A stretch of 64,000 nucleotides of DNA, from positions 31,709 through 95,708 of the forward strand of contig CAZZMD010000011.1 of the NCBI GenBank assembly GCA_964655355.1. The letters run 5' to 3'. How positions within the stretch are numbered: the stretch's first letter is position 1; each line of letters begins with the position of its first letter. Both the position numbers and the translations under genes were made by a program. Below the pieces are notes generated by a model. The model was not told where the DNA came from. It saw only the letters and a program-made list of their open reading frames with translations, and searched no databases. Shown here one piece after another: positions 1 to 8,056 of the stretch. The stretch comes from CALGDE01 sp964655355. Lineage in GTDB: Bacteria > Cyanobacteriota > Cyanobacteriia > CACIAM-69d.

Positions 1-607
1 TTTCTCCGGCGACCGTATCGGCGTTGATGTTGTAGGCTTGCCCATCTTCATCGGCGGCAACGCTGGAAATGACGGGGATATAGCCCGCATCCAGCAGCGG
101 CATCAGCAGGGACGGATTGACGCTGGAGACCTCCCCCACAAATCCGATGCCTTCGTTGCCCTGGGGGCGAGCGGTCACCAGGTTGCCATCTTTGCCGCAT
201 AGCCCGACGGCGGCCCCTTCGGCTTGGTTGATCAGCGCCACCAGCTCTTTATTGACGCGCCCCACCAGCACCATTTCCACCACATCCATGGTGTCCGCAT
301 CGGTGACCCGCAGACCGTCTTTGAATTGGGGTTCGATGTTGAGTTTGGTCAGCCAGCTATTGATCTCAGGACCGCCCCCGTGGACCACCACCGGGCGCAC
401 TCCGACGCAGGCCAAAAAGACAATATCTCGCACCACATAATCCTTGAGCCGCCCATCCTTCATCGCTGCGCCGCCGTACTTGATCACAATGGTGCGCCCG
501 GCAAATTTCTGGATGTAGGGGAGGGCTTCACTGAGGACGCGGACGCGGGTGGCTTCGGCTTCGCGGATGTATTCGCTTTGCATGTCGCTTTGCATTTCGC
601 TTGGCAT
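1..607 (-). CDS. argB: acetylglutamate kinase ArgB (3' part outside window)
   Basis: Phosphorylates N-acetylglutamate in arginine biosynthesis; in cyanobacteria this enzyme is also the classic PII target. The first 202 residues are visible and the C-terminus runs off the left edge. The lysine/glycine nucleotide loop KYGGAAM is at residues 43-49, followed by the substrate-loop signature VVHGGGPEI, both diagnostic of the amino-acid kinase family. The gene lies 37 bp downstream of aroK on the same strand, so co-transcription is likely. The start region is odd: three consecutive 12-bp copies each supply an in-frame ATG (residues 1, 5 and 9), so the true initiator cannot be chosen from sequence alone. 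I use the most upstream one. Confidence 0.93.
   Translation of the reverse strand, partial: MPSEMQSDMQSEYIREAEATRVRVLSEALPYIQKFAGRTIVIKYGGAAMKDGRLKDYVVRDIVFLACVGVRPVVVHGGGPEINSWLTKLNIEPQFKDGLRVTDADTMDVVEMVLVGRVNKELVALINQAEGAAVGLCGKDGNLVTARPQGNEGIGFVGEVSSVNPSLLMPLLDAGYIPVISSVAADEDGQAYNINADTVAGE
572..607 (-). repeat. 12-bp x 3 tandem repeat over the argB start codon
   Basis: Reading the minus strand, units 607-596, 595-584 and 583-572 are near-identical 12-mers of the form ATGCAAAGCGAA. Each begins with ATG, so ArgB starts M-P-S-E, M-Q-S-D, M-Q-S-E. The repeat keeps the reading frame. Confidence 0.9.
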
Positions 608-644
608 GTTCGATGGGGTAGGGGGGAACCCTGAGTTGTTTGGC

Positions 645-1241
645 TTAGTTGTTGTCAGCACCCACGATCGCCGGGTGCAGGATGGCGCGAAGTCCCGATA
701 AAACCTGATTCACGATGGCATCGGGGCGATCGCCCGCTGCTATGGTAATGCGCAGATCGGCATTGGCATAGAGGGATTGGCGATCGTTCAGGAGGTTTGT
801 CAGGGTTTCCTCAGGATTCGCCGTTTGGAGCAGGGGACGGTTAGCCACTTCTTCGGGATTGGCGCGAAGTCGTTGCAGGATGACTTCCACGGGGGCGTCC
901 AGCCAAATGATGGCCCCATTACGCAGACGTCGCCAATTGTCCTGTTGGGTGACGATGCCGCCGCCGGTGGCGATGACGGAGCGGGTTTGGCGGGAGAGTT
1001 GGGAGAGGACCTGGGTTTCGAGGGTGCGGAATGCGGTTTCGCCATCACTCGCAAAAATGTCTGGGATAGACTTTTTGGCCACTTGCTCGATCAGGTCGTC
1101 GGTGTCGAAAAAGCGGTACTTTAGGGACTGGGCGATCGCCCGGCCAACGGTACTTTTACCGACCCCCATCATGCCGACGAGATACAGGCTTAGGCCCCGT
1201 AGATTGTGGGCTATCGTCTCAGGGGAGATGGGATCACTCAT
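645..1241 (-). CDS. aroK: shikimate kinase
   Basis: Phosphorylates shikimate at O3 using ATP, in the common aromatic (chorismate) pathway; cytosolic. The Walker A loop GMMGVGKST is at residues 23-31, the shikimate-binding DTDD at 46-49, and the second glycine motif ATGGG near residue 91. At 198 residues it is a normal single-domain enzyme. It is followed at 37 bp by argB. Its start lies only about 60 bp from the divergent permease gene at 1301, so the two promoters must be compact or overlapping. Confidence 0.95.
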   Translation of the reverse strand: MSDPISPETIAHNLRGLSLYLVGMMGVGKSTVGRAIAQSLKYRFFDTDDLIEQVAKKSIPDIFASDGETAFRTLETQVLSQLSRQTRSVIATGGGIVTQQDNWRRLRNGAIIWLDAPVEVILQRLRANPEEVANRPLLQTANPEETLTNLLNDRQSLYANADLRITIAAGDRPDAIVNQVLSGLRAILHPAIVGADNN

Positions 1242-1300
1242 GGATAATTAGGATGGGTCAGCAGCAGGGAAATACCGTCGGTCAGGGCGGAGTTGATGGA

Positions 1301-2248
1301 ATGGAGAAAGATACCGCCAACGCCATCAACGCCGTCAACAGCACCGTTAACAAAGACTTAGCGTACCTTACTCCCTCGAATCCCTGGCTGGATGCTTGGT
1401 ATCGATTTCGGGGCGATCGCCTGGCGGTGGTGGGGGCGATCGTGTTTGGGCTGATTGTCCTGGCGGCGCTGATCGGTCCCCTGGTATACGGGGCGTCGGC
1501 GACGGAGATTGATTATGGATTGGCGAATTTGCCGCCGAGTGTGGCTCATCCGTTTGGGACGAACGATCGCGGTCAAGATTTATTGGCGCGGGTGTTGCAG
1601 GGGGGGCGCGTCTCCCTGACGGTGGGGTTGGCGGCGATGGCGGTGGCGACGGGATTTGGCACGACGGTGGGGGCGATCGCCGGGTTTTATGGCGGTTGGG
1701 TGGACGGGGTGCTGATGCGGCTGACGGATTTATTTTTGGCGCTGCCCCAGTTGCCGCTGTTGTTGCTGGTGGTTTATTTATTTCGGGATAGTTTGCGATC
1801 GCTGGCCGGTCCTGAGGCGGGGATTTTTATTTTGGTGGTGTTGACCATCGGCGGGCTCAATTGGATGGCCGTGGCGCGGTTGATTCGAGCCAACTTTTTA
1901 AGTTTGCGTGATCGCGATTTTGTGACGGCGGCCTATTCCCTGGGGGCGGCCCCGATGCGGCTGATCTGGCGGCATATTTTGCCCAATGCCATTGGTCCGG
2001 CGATCGTGGCGGCGACGCTATCGGTGGGAACGGCAATTTTGACGGAATCGACCCTAAATTTTCTGGGCTTAGGGTTTCCGCCGGATGTGCCGACCTGGGG
2101 GCGAATGCTCTACGATGCTCAGGATTTTTTGGAAGTGTCGCCCCATGCCGCAATTTTTCCCGGGCTGGCGATTTTCCTCACGGTGCTGAGTATTAATTTC
2201 ATGGGGGATGGTCTGCGGGATGCGCTTGATCCCCAAGGGCGGTCCTAA
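1301..2248 (+). CDS. ABC transporter permease, DppC/OppC type
   Basis: Inner-membrane permease of a peptide/nickel-type ABC importer (315 residues). It has a hydrophobic N-terminal segment after a WLDAWYRFRGDR lead-in, an OppC-like periplasmic start (HPFGTNDRGQDLLARVLQGG) and about six membrane segments. The cytoplasmic EAA-type coupling loop includes AYSLGAAPMRLIWRHILPN. An in-frame ATG exists at 1253, but the ATG at 1301 has a Shine-Dalgarno GGAG about 8 bp upstream and leaves room for a divergent promoter with aroK, so I prefer it. No ATPase, partner permease or binding protein lies nearby; the transporter is dispersed, as is common in cyanobacteria. The substrate cannot be deduced. Confidence 0.88.
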   Translation: MEKDTANAINAVNSTVNKDLAYLTPSNPWLDAWYRFRGDRLAVVGAIVFGLIVLAALIGPLVYGASATEIDYGLANLPPSVAHPFGTNDRGQDLLARVLQGGRVSLTVGLAAMAVATGFGTTVGAIAGFYGGWVDGVLMRLTDLFLALPQLPLLLLVVYLFRDSLRSLAGPEAGIFILVVLTIGGLNWMAVARLIRANFLSLRDRDFVTAAYSLGAAPMRLIWRHILPNAIGPAIVAATLSVGTAILTESTLNFLGLGFPPDVPTWGRMLYDAQDFLEVSPHAAIFPGLAIFLTVLSINFMGDGLRDALDPQGRS

Positions 2249-2301
2249 CTTGCCCGGACTAACTTGCCCGGACTAACTTGCCCGGACTAACTTGCCCGCC
2301 C
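2246..2301. repeat. 14-bp x 4 tandem repeat after the permease gene
   Basis: TAACTTGCCCGGAC is repeated at 2246-2259, 2260-2273 and 2274-2287, with a slightly diverged fourth copy at 2288-2301. The first copy supplies the TAA stop codon of the permease gene, so the array starts exactly at the end of the reading frame. Confidence 0.95.
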
Positions 2302-2332
2302 TATGCCCTAGATATGAAATGCCCTAGACAAG

Positions 2333-2635
2333 CTATGCCTGCCGATGGGTATTTTCAGCGATGCGGGCGGCTAATTCTTTTTCCACATCGGACACTTCCC
2401 GCCAGAAGTTACAGGAGCGGCGGGCGCTCACGGCCTCTTGCCAGAGCAGGGTCAATAGTGCCGCCACTTCCGGGCGATCGCTGGCAATCTGTTGACGCAC
2501 GGCTTCAAACTCGGCCAGCCCATTGTCATCATCGACAGAACCGCTAGCCGCTTCCAACGACTGCCGTACGCTGTCCATCAATTCATCTAAACCTTCAACA
2601 GCCGGAAAAACTGGCGTAGGAACACTTAACGTCAT
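2333..2635 (-). CDS. conserved small hypothetical protein (100 aa)
   Basis: I do not recognise a named family. The protein is 100 residues, acidic and predicted mostly helical, with no signal peptide or membrane segment. It has a central EFEAVRQQIASDRPEV stretch and a Trp-containing LLTLLWQEAVSARRS helix, followed by a helix rich in Glu and Arg. A good ribosome-binding sequence (GGAGTGAGG) precedes the ATG, and the reading frame is intact between two repeat-rich spacers, which favours a real gene. It is transcribed alone, divergent from trpS. Function unknown. Confidence 0.6.
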   Translation of the reverse strand: MTLSVPTPVFPAVEGLDELMDSVRQSLEAASGSVDDDNGLAEFEAVRQQIASDRPEVAALLTLLWQEAVSARRSCNFWREVSDVEKELAARIAENTHRQA

Positions 2636-2940
2636 ACTTCCTCACTCCATTTAGCTAAAGAACAATTTAAAAATATGTCTGACACCTTGCGATGTTGCAC
2701 CAGACCGTACACCAGACAGTGCACCAGATAATATAACCACAGCGTTGAAATCAGAAAAGTTAGAAAAGGTTATTGCACTGGTTATTCCATTGGTTATTTC
2801 ACTGGTTATTCAACTGGGGCGATCGCTCAAATAGCCCTTGAATCACGCTTGAATTAACGGCCCTTGAGTCGCTTGCGCCTTGTGCCGCTACACTGTCCTA
2901 CACTACACCTAACCAAAACTGACATTCCCAAGCTGCAACC
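2636..2940. other. repeat-rich spacer upstream of trpS
   Basis: This 305-bp spacer contains no convincing gene. It is AT-richer than its surroundings and is largely built from degenerate short tandem repeats: about three 12-mers of the form GCACCAGACCGT at 2697-2732, four 12-mers of the form ATTNCACTGGTT at 2772-2819, then looser CCTTGA and CTACACT repetitions up to trpS. It must hold the divergent promoters of trpS and the small hypothetical gene, but I cannot single out -35/-10 boxes with confidence. Confidence 0.7.
2772..2819. repeat. 12-bp x 4 imperfect tandem repeat
   Basis: Units ATTGCACTGGTT (2772-2783), ATTCCATTGGTT (2784-2795), ATTTCACTGGTT (2796-2807) and ATTCAACTGGGG (2808-2819) line up without gaps. 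The array sits in the trpS leader and could affect its promoter spacing. Confidence 0.88.
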
Positions 2941-3951
2941 ATGGGCACACCACGCGTACTCTCCGGCGTTCAGCCGACCGGTAATCTTCATCTCGGGAAT
3001 TATTTGGGCGCTATTCGAAACTGGGTGACCGATCAGCAGGGGTCGGATAATTTCTTCTGTGTGGTGGATCTCCATGCCATCACCGTGCCCCACGATCCCA
3101 AGGTGCTGGCGGACAATACGCGGTCCATTGCGGCGCTTTATCTAGCCTGTGGGATTGATTTGTCCTGTTCTACGATTTTTGTCCAGTCCCATGTCAGTGC
3201 CCATGCGGAATTGACGTGGCTACTGAATTGCGTGACGCCCCTAAATTGGCTGGAGCGCATGATCCAATTCAAGGAAAAGGCGGTGAAGCAAGGGGAAAAT
3301 GTTGGGGTTGGGTTGTTGGATTATCCGGTGTTGATGGCGGCGGATATTTTGCTGTATGACGCCGACCGGGTGCCCGTGGGGGAGGATCAGAAGCAGCATT
3401 TGGAACTCACCCGAGATATTGCTTTGCGGGTGAATCATCAATTTGGATCGGAGGAGAAGCCGGTGTTGAAGGCGCCGGATCCGGTCATTCGTAAGGCGGG
3501 GGCTCGGGTGATGAGTCTTACGGATGGCACCAGTAAGATGTCTAAATCTGATCCGTCGGAAATGAGTCGGATTGCGATTTTGGATTCGCCGGATGTGATC
3601 AAGAAGAAAATCAAGCGCTGCAAGACTGACCCGGTGCGCGGGCTGGAGTTTGATAATCCTGAGCGACCGGAGTGTAATAACTTGCTGGGGCTCTATCAGG
3701 TGTTGTCGAATCAAACGAAAGAGGCTGTGGCGGCGGAATGTGCCGATATGGGTTGGGGACAATTCAAACCCCTCTTGACCGATACGGTGGTGGCGGCGCT
3801 GGAGCCCATCCAGCAGAAGCATCAGGAAATTATGACTGACCCGGGCTATTTGGACGGCGTTCTCAAGGATGGCCAGGACAAGGCGAATGCAGTGGCCCAA
3901 GGCACGTTGAATCGGGTGAAGACGGCGATGGGGTTTGCCTTGCCCGTTTAG
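2941..3951 (+). CDS. trpS: tryptophanyl-tRNA synthetase
   Basis: Class I aminoacyl-tRNA synthetase charging tRNA-Trp in the cytosol. The HIGH-type motif GNLHLGN is at residues 14-20 and the KMSKS loop is exact at residues 199-203. The LDYPVLMAADILLY and VPVGEDQKQH segments are typical of bacterial TrpS, and the 336-residue length is normal. proB starts 40 bp downstream in the same direction, suggesting a two-gene transcript. The start at 2941 places SGVQPTGNLH at the usual distance from the N-terminus. Confidence 0.97.
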   Translation: MGTPRVLSGVQPTGNLHLGNYLGAIRNWVTDQQGSDNFFCVVDLHAITVPHDPKVLADNTRSIAALYLACGIDLSCSTIFVQSHVSAHAELTWLLNCVTPLNWLERMIQFKEKAVKQGENVGVGLLDYPVLMAADILLYDADRVPVGEDQKQHLELTRDIALRVNHQFGSEEKPVLKAPDPVIRKAGARVMSLTDGTSKMSKSDPSEMSRIAILDSPDVIKKKIKRCKTDPVRGLEFDNPERPECNNLLGLYQVLSNQTKEAVAAECADMGWGQFKPLLTDTVVAALEPIQQKHQEIMTDPGYLDGVLKDGQDKANAVAQGTLNRVKTAMGFALPV

Positions 3952-3991
3952 GATGGGTCATTGCTGATAGCCCTTGGTTAGATTTGGTCCC

Positions 3992-5107
3992 ATGAGTTCC
4001 CTGCGCCCCGTCGTTATCAAAATCGGTACGTCGAGCTTGACCCAGCCGGAAACGGGGCGGTTGGCGTTGGCGACCATTGGGGCACTCGTAGAAACCCTCA
4101 CGGCATTGCGCGATCGCGGTTATCCGGTGGTGTTGGTGTCGTCGGGGGCCGTTGGGGTGGGCTGTTGTCGATTGGGGCTGGCGGAACGACCGACGGAGAT
4201 GGCCCAGAAGCAGGCGATCGCCGCTGTCGGTCAAGGGCGATTGATGCGCATTTACGATGATTTTTTTACGACGGCGGAACAACCGATCGCCCAGGTGTTG
4301 CTGACGCGGGAGGATCTGACCCAGCGCAGTCGCTATGTGAATATTTACAGCGCCTTTCAGGCGTTATTGCGGCTGGGGGTGGTGCCGATCGTCAATGAAA
4401 ACGACACGGTGGCGGTGGACGAACTCAAGTTTGGCGATAACGATACGTTGTCGGCGTTGGTGGCCAGTGTCGTCGAGGCGGAATGGTTATTTTTGCTGAC
4501 GGATGTGGACCGGTTATATTCGGCGGATCCCCGGCAAAATCCCGATGCGCAGCCGATCACGGTGGTGCCGGATATGGCGGAGTTTGGGGCCATGGGCGTC
4601 GATACGGGCGATCGCGGCTCCCAATGGGGGACGGGGGGCATGGTGACGAAAATTACGGCGGCGAAAATTGCCACCAGCGCCGGAGTTTGCACGGTGATTA
4701 CCAACGGTAGGACCCCCGCCAATGTATTGAGAATTATCGATGGGGAGGATATTGGCACCCAGTTTTTACCCCAGGCGCAGCCGAATCGGGCGCGAAAACA
4801 ATGGATTGCCCATGGGTTGATCCCGGTGGGGCGGTTGTATTTGGATCCGGGGGCGGTCAAGGCGATCTGTGACAGTGGGAAATCCCTTTTGGCGGCGGGG
4901 ATCACGGAGCTTGAGGGGGAATTTCAGGCGGAGGATGCGGTCTTGCTGTGCGATCGCCAGGGGCAGCCGGTGGCTCAAGGGCTGGTGAATTTCGGCCATG
5001 GGGATTTGCAAAAAATTCTGGGGCGGCGATCGCAGGATGTCAGCAAAATCCTGGGTAATACCGTCCCCAGCACAGTGATTCATCGGGATAACTTAGTGCT
5101 GCTTTAG
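3992..5107 (+). CDS. proB: glutamate 5-kinase with PUA domain
   Basis: Catalyses the first step of proline synthesis, ATP-dependent phosphorylation of glutamate. It starts with VVIKIGTSSL (kinase N-lobe), continues with VSSGAVGVG, VNENDTVAVDELKFGDND and the GTGGMVTKI loop, and ends with a PUA domain (about residues 275-370), typical of long bacterial ProB. I choose the ATG at 3992; an upstream in-frame TTG at 3974 would only add six residues. It follows trpS by 40 bp. 371 residues, full length. Confidence 0.96.
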   Translation: MSSLRPVVIKIGTSSLTQPETGRLALATIGALVETLTALRDRGYPVVLVSSGAVGVGCCRLGLAERPTEMAQKQAIAAVGQGRLMRIYDDFFTTAEQPIAQVLLTREDLTQRSRYVNIYSAFQALLRLGVVPIVNENDTVAVDELKFGDNDTLSALVASVVEAEWLFLLTDVDRLYSADPRQNPDAQPITVVPDMAEFGAMGVDTGDRGSQWGTGGMVTKITAAKIATSAGVCTVITNGRTPANVLRIIDGEDIGTQFLPQAQPNRARKQWIAHGLIPVGRLYLDPGAVKAICDSGKSLLAAGITELEGEFQAEDAVLLCDRQGQPVAQGLVNFGHGDLQKILGRRSQDVSKILGNTVPSTVIHRDNLVLL

Positions 5108-5413
5108 GGAAATTTGTAGGGGAATTCCGTTACGGGGGTAAGTATTGGGACATTAGGCCGTTTTCTATTCAAAAATCTCCACCAAACTTTCATCCGTGTG
5201 GGATACTGGAGAGCCGAAACTTAAAATTTGTGCAGACTCCCCACCGCGATCGCACCGTTTTAGGTCAAGTGTTCAAGGCCCAGTGCCTCCCAAGGGGTTT
5301 TCCCGGTGCCGTCCCTGGCGCTATTGCCGGCACCGGCTGCTGAGCACTGTGGTGAACACTGGCACCCAACTTTGGCACCCAACTTTCATAGGACACACGT
5401 AACCACCGTAGAC
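5108..5413. other. rplI leader/spacer
   Basis: No gene is seen in these 306 bp between proB and rplI. The stretch contains a GC-rich inverted repeat, GGTGCCG at 5305-5311 pairing with CGGCACC at 5328-5334, and a perfect 13-bp tandem duplication (GGCACCCAACTTT, 5361-5373 and 5374-5386) just before the L9 start. The hairpin could belong to the rplI 5' leader; autoregulatory leaders are common for ribosomal protein genes, but nothing here proves it. Confidence 0.5.
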
Positions 5414-5872
5414 ATGGCTAAGCGAGTAAAACTGGTTCTCCGACAGGACATTTACAAATTGGGTAAGAATGGCGACCTCGTCGAAGTCGCTCCTGGCTAT
5501 GCCCGTAACTATCTGCTGCCCCAAGGGATGGCGATCCCCGTTACCCCCGGCGTTTTGAAGCAGGTGGAGCGCCGTCGCGAAGACGAGCGTCAGCGGAAGA
5601 TTGAAGAGCGCAACCAAGCGGAATCCACCAAGACTGCATTGGCCACCATTGGTCTGCTGCGTGTGGCCAAGCCCGTGGGTGAGGATGATGCCATCTTCGG
5701 TACCGTGACCAACCGTGAGTTGGCAGACGTGCTGAAGGAATTCGCGGGCGTTGAAGTCGATCGCGCCGATATCGACGTGCCCGAAATCAGCAAGTTGGGC
5801 AAGTACGAAGCCACCCTGAAGCTGCATGCTGAAGTCACCGCCACTGTTAACTTCGAAGTGGTCCCTGACTAG
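5414..5872 (+). CDS. rplI: 50S ribosomal protein L9
   Basis: Large-subunit ribosomal protein that binds 23S rRNA. The protein opens with MAKRVKLVLRQDIYKLGKNG and the L9 signature GDLVEVAPGYARNYLLP, then a long charged central helix (KQVERRREDERQRKIEERN) and a C-terminal domain containing AIFGTVTNRELADVL. At 152 residues it matches the family. An upstream in-frame start at 5306 would add 36 residues with no family support, so 5414 is taken. A strong hairpin follows at 5939-5992, and dnaB lies downstream, a common cyanobacterial order. Confidence 0.97.
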   Translation: MAKRVKLVLRQDIYKLGKNGDLVEVAPGYARNYLLPQGMAIPVTPGVLKQVERRREDERQRKIEERNQAESTKTALATIGLLRVAKPVGEDDAIFGTVTNRELADVLKEFAGVEVDRADIDVPEISKLGKYEATLKLHAEVTATVNFEVVPD

Positions 5873-5938
5873 GGTTCTGCGCCGGATAGTTCCGGTAGGG
5901 GCGCTTTGATGCTCCGCCAGAAATAGCCGTCAAGCATC

Positions 5939-5992
5939 AAAAAGCGTTGGATTTGGGAGCGATACAAATTCGCCACAAATCCAGCGCTTTTT
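5939..5992 (+). terminator. hairpin downstream of rplI
   Basis: A 17-bp stem pairs 5939-5955 with 5976-5992 (16 of 17 positions match) around a 20-nt loop. The 3' arm ends in a run of five T. It lies 66 bp after the rplI stop and about 100 bp before dnaB, so it probably separates the two transcription units. Confidence 0.7.
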
Positions 5993-6097
5993 CAGTGCTA
6001 GGGGTACCTTTGAAGTCGGGGGTCGCTACGCTGACAGGAGAAGGGTCAAAACCAGTCAGCCCAGTCAGCAAAATTAGGTTTTTGAGGGGAATGTTCG

Positions 6098-7447
6098 ATG
6101 GTCCAAGCCTTAAATTTTGAAACCTACGGCGATCGCCTCCCCCCCCAGAATATTGATGCAGAAGAGTCTATCTTAGGGGGCATTCTGCTGGACCCGGAAG
6201 CCATGGGACGGGTGGCGGATATCCTGACGGCAGATGCGTTTTACCTCAGCGCTCACCAAATCATTTTTAAGGCCATGGTCTCCCTCCATAACCATGGCAA
6301 TCCCACCGATTTGGTCAGCGTCAGCAGTTGGCTAACCGATAACAAAGTATTGGAAAAGGCCGGCGGTGCAGTCAAACTCACCCAGCTGGTCGATCGCACC
6401 GTTAGCGCCGTCAATATCGACCGCTACGCCATGCTGGTGGCCGATAAATATGTGCGGCGGCAACTGATCCAGGTGGGTACCGATATTACCCAGTTCGCCT
6501 ATGACGGCAGTGCGGACCTGCCCAAGGTGTTGGATCAATCGGAACAACGGCTGTTCAATATCACCCAGTCCAAGGCGAAGAATGATTTAACCCAAATGTC
6601 CGACGTCTTGACCAATACGTTCTCAGAAATTGAGAGCCGCAGTATGGGGGAGACGGTACCGGGGTTGAGCTGCGGATTTTATGATCTGGACGCCATGACC
6701 CAGGGATTTCAGCGGTCTGACCTGATCATTGTGGCGGGGCGGCCGGCAATGGGAAAAACCAGTTTTGTGCTGAATATTGCCCGCAGCATTACGGCAATCC
6801 ATAAACTTCCGGTCGCCATCTATAGCCTGGAGATGTCCAAGGAGCAGTTGGTCTACCGCATCCTGTCCAGCGAGGCGCAGATTGAAAGTGGACGGTTGCG
6901 ATCAGGGCGGATTGGACAGCATGAGTGGCTGACGTTGGGCAATGCCATCAGCACCCTCAGCGATATGAAGCTATTTATTGATGACACCGCCGATATTGCC
7001 CTAAATGAAATGCGATCCAAAGTACGGCGACTCCAGGCTGAACATGGTGGGCTAGGGATGGTCGTTATCGACTATTTGCAGTTGATGGAAACCGGCGGTG
7101 ATAACCGGGTGCAAGAACTCTCGAAAATTACGCGATCGCTCAAAGGTCTTGCCCGCGAACTCAGCGTACCGGTGTTGGCACTATCCCAGCTCAGCCGGGG
7201 GGTGGAATCGCGGACCAATAAGCGCCCGATGATGTCCGACTTGCGGGAATCAGGCTCCATTGAGCAGGATGCGGACCTCGTATTAATGCTCTATCGGGAT
7301 GAATATTACAACCCTGACACCCCCGATCGCGGCATCGCAGAAATCATTATTACAAAGCATCGGAACGGCCCTACTGGCGTTGTCAAAATGTTATTTGAAC
7401 CCCAATACACCCGCTTCCGAAACTTGGCCAATCCAAACCGTTCCTAG
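6098..7447 (+). CDS. dnaB: replicative DNA helicase DnaB
   Basis: Hexameric 5'-3' helicase of the chromosomal replication fork. The N-terminal primase-interacting domain begins PPQNIDAEESILGG. The RecA-like motor carries Walker A GRPAMGKTS near residue 210, the IYSLEMSKEQL motif, Walker B VVIDYLQL and the DLRESGSIEQDAD segment. At 449 residues it is full length. No intein interrupts it, although cyanobacterial dnaB genes often carry one. The Shine-Dalgarno GAGGGGA lies before the ATG. Confidence 0.97.
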   Translation: MVQALNFETYGDRLPPQNIDAEESILGGILLDPEAMGRVADILTADAFYLSAHQIIFKAMVSLHNHGNPTDLVSVSSWLTDNKVLEKAGGAVKLTQLVDRTVSAVNIDRYAMLVADKYVRRQLIQVGTDITQFAYDGSADLPKVLDQSEQRLFNITQSKAKNDLTQMSDVLTNTFSEIESRSMGETVPGLSCGFYDLDAMTQGFQRSDLIIVAGRPAMGKTSFVLNIARSITAIHKLPVAIYSLEMSKEQLVYRILSSEAQIESGRLRSGRIGQHEWLTLGNAISTLSDMKLFIDDTADIALNEMRSKVRRLQAEHGGLGMVVIDYLQLMETGGDNRVQELSKITRSLKGLARELSVPVLALSQLSRGVESRTNKRPMMSDLRESGSIEQDADLVLMLYRDEYYNPDTPDRGIAEIIITKHRNGPTGVVKMLFEPQYTRFRNLANPNRS

Positions 7448-7489
7448 CGATCGCCAACCTGAGATAAATCCATCAGTAATTAGTGAGAA

Positions 7490-8041
7490 ATGCCCTTAAA
7501 AGTATCTGTTTTTATTGCCACTAGCCTTGATGGCTACATCGCTCGCGAAAACGGTGATATTGACTGGCTTGATGATGCAAACGCGAACGCCCCTGAGGGG
7601 GAAGACTGTGGATTCGCAGCTTTTATGGCCACTGTTGATAGGTTGGTCATGGGGCGAAAGACGTACGAAAAGGTGCTTTCCTTTGGAGAATGGCCCTACG
7701 GAAGTACTCCAGTTACTGTGATGAGTCGCAGACCCATAGAATTCCCAGAGAGGATTCCTAAGACCGTTACCCATTCATCGGAATCGCCGCCAGAGTTATG
7801 TGATCGCCTGGAACGTGACGGTGTGAAACATATTTATGTGGATGGTGGCAACACGATTCAACGATTTTTTGCTGCAAAGCTTGTGGATGAAATTACTATC
7901 GCTTTTATACCGATCTTGCTTGGTTCAGGCATTCCGCTCTTCGGTTCACAGGGCTCTGACGTGAAATTATCCTGTCTTGATACCAAGCAGTATAAATTTG
8001 GGGCTGTCCAGATTAAATACCGCGTTGAACATCACGCATAA
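7490..8041 (+). CDS. dihydrofolate reductase-family protein (RibD C-terminal domain)
   Basis: NADPH-dependent reductase fold shared by DHFR and the RibD C-terminal domain. The N-terminus KVSVFIATSLDGYIARENGDIDWL and the central MGRKTYEKVLSFGEWPY are typical of the stand-alone YwjB/YyaP-like group, whose substrate is generally unknown. The C-terminal half has HIYVDGGNTIQRFF. 183 residues, probably cytosolic. Composition differs from its neighbours: it looks AT-richer and almost lacks the HIP1 octamer, which suggests later acquisition. It should not be called a folate-pathway DHFR without evidence. Confidence 0.82.
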   Translation: MPLKVSVFIATSLDGYIARENGDIDWLDDANANAPEGEDCGFAAFMATVDRLVMGRKTYEKVLSFGEWPYGSTPVTVMSRRPIEFPERIPKTVTHSSESPPELCDRLERDGVKHIYVDGGNTIQRFFAAKLVDEITIAFIPILLGSGIPLFGSQGSDVKLSCLDTKQYKFGAVQIKYRVEHHA

Positions 8042-8056
8042 CGGGAGAAGCACCGA

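Noticed and set aside
2246..2301. Possible CRISPR array
   Set aside because: The four 14-bp copies are directly adjacent with no spacers and no cas genes nearby, so it is a simple tandem repeat.
6098..7447. Intein in dnaB
   Set aside because: The helicase is 449 residues with continuous motifs; no intein sequence interrupts it.
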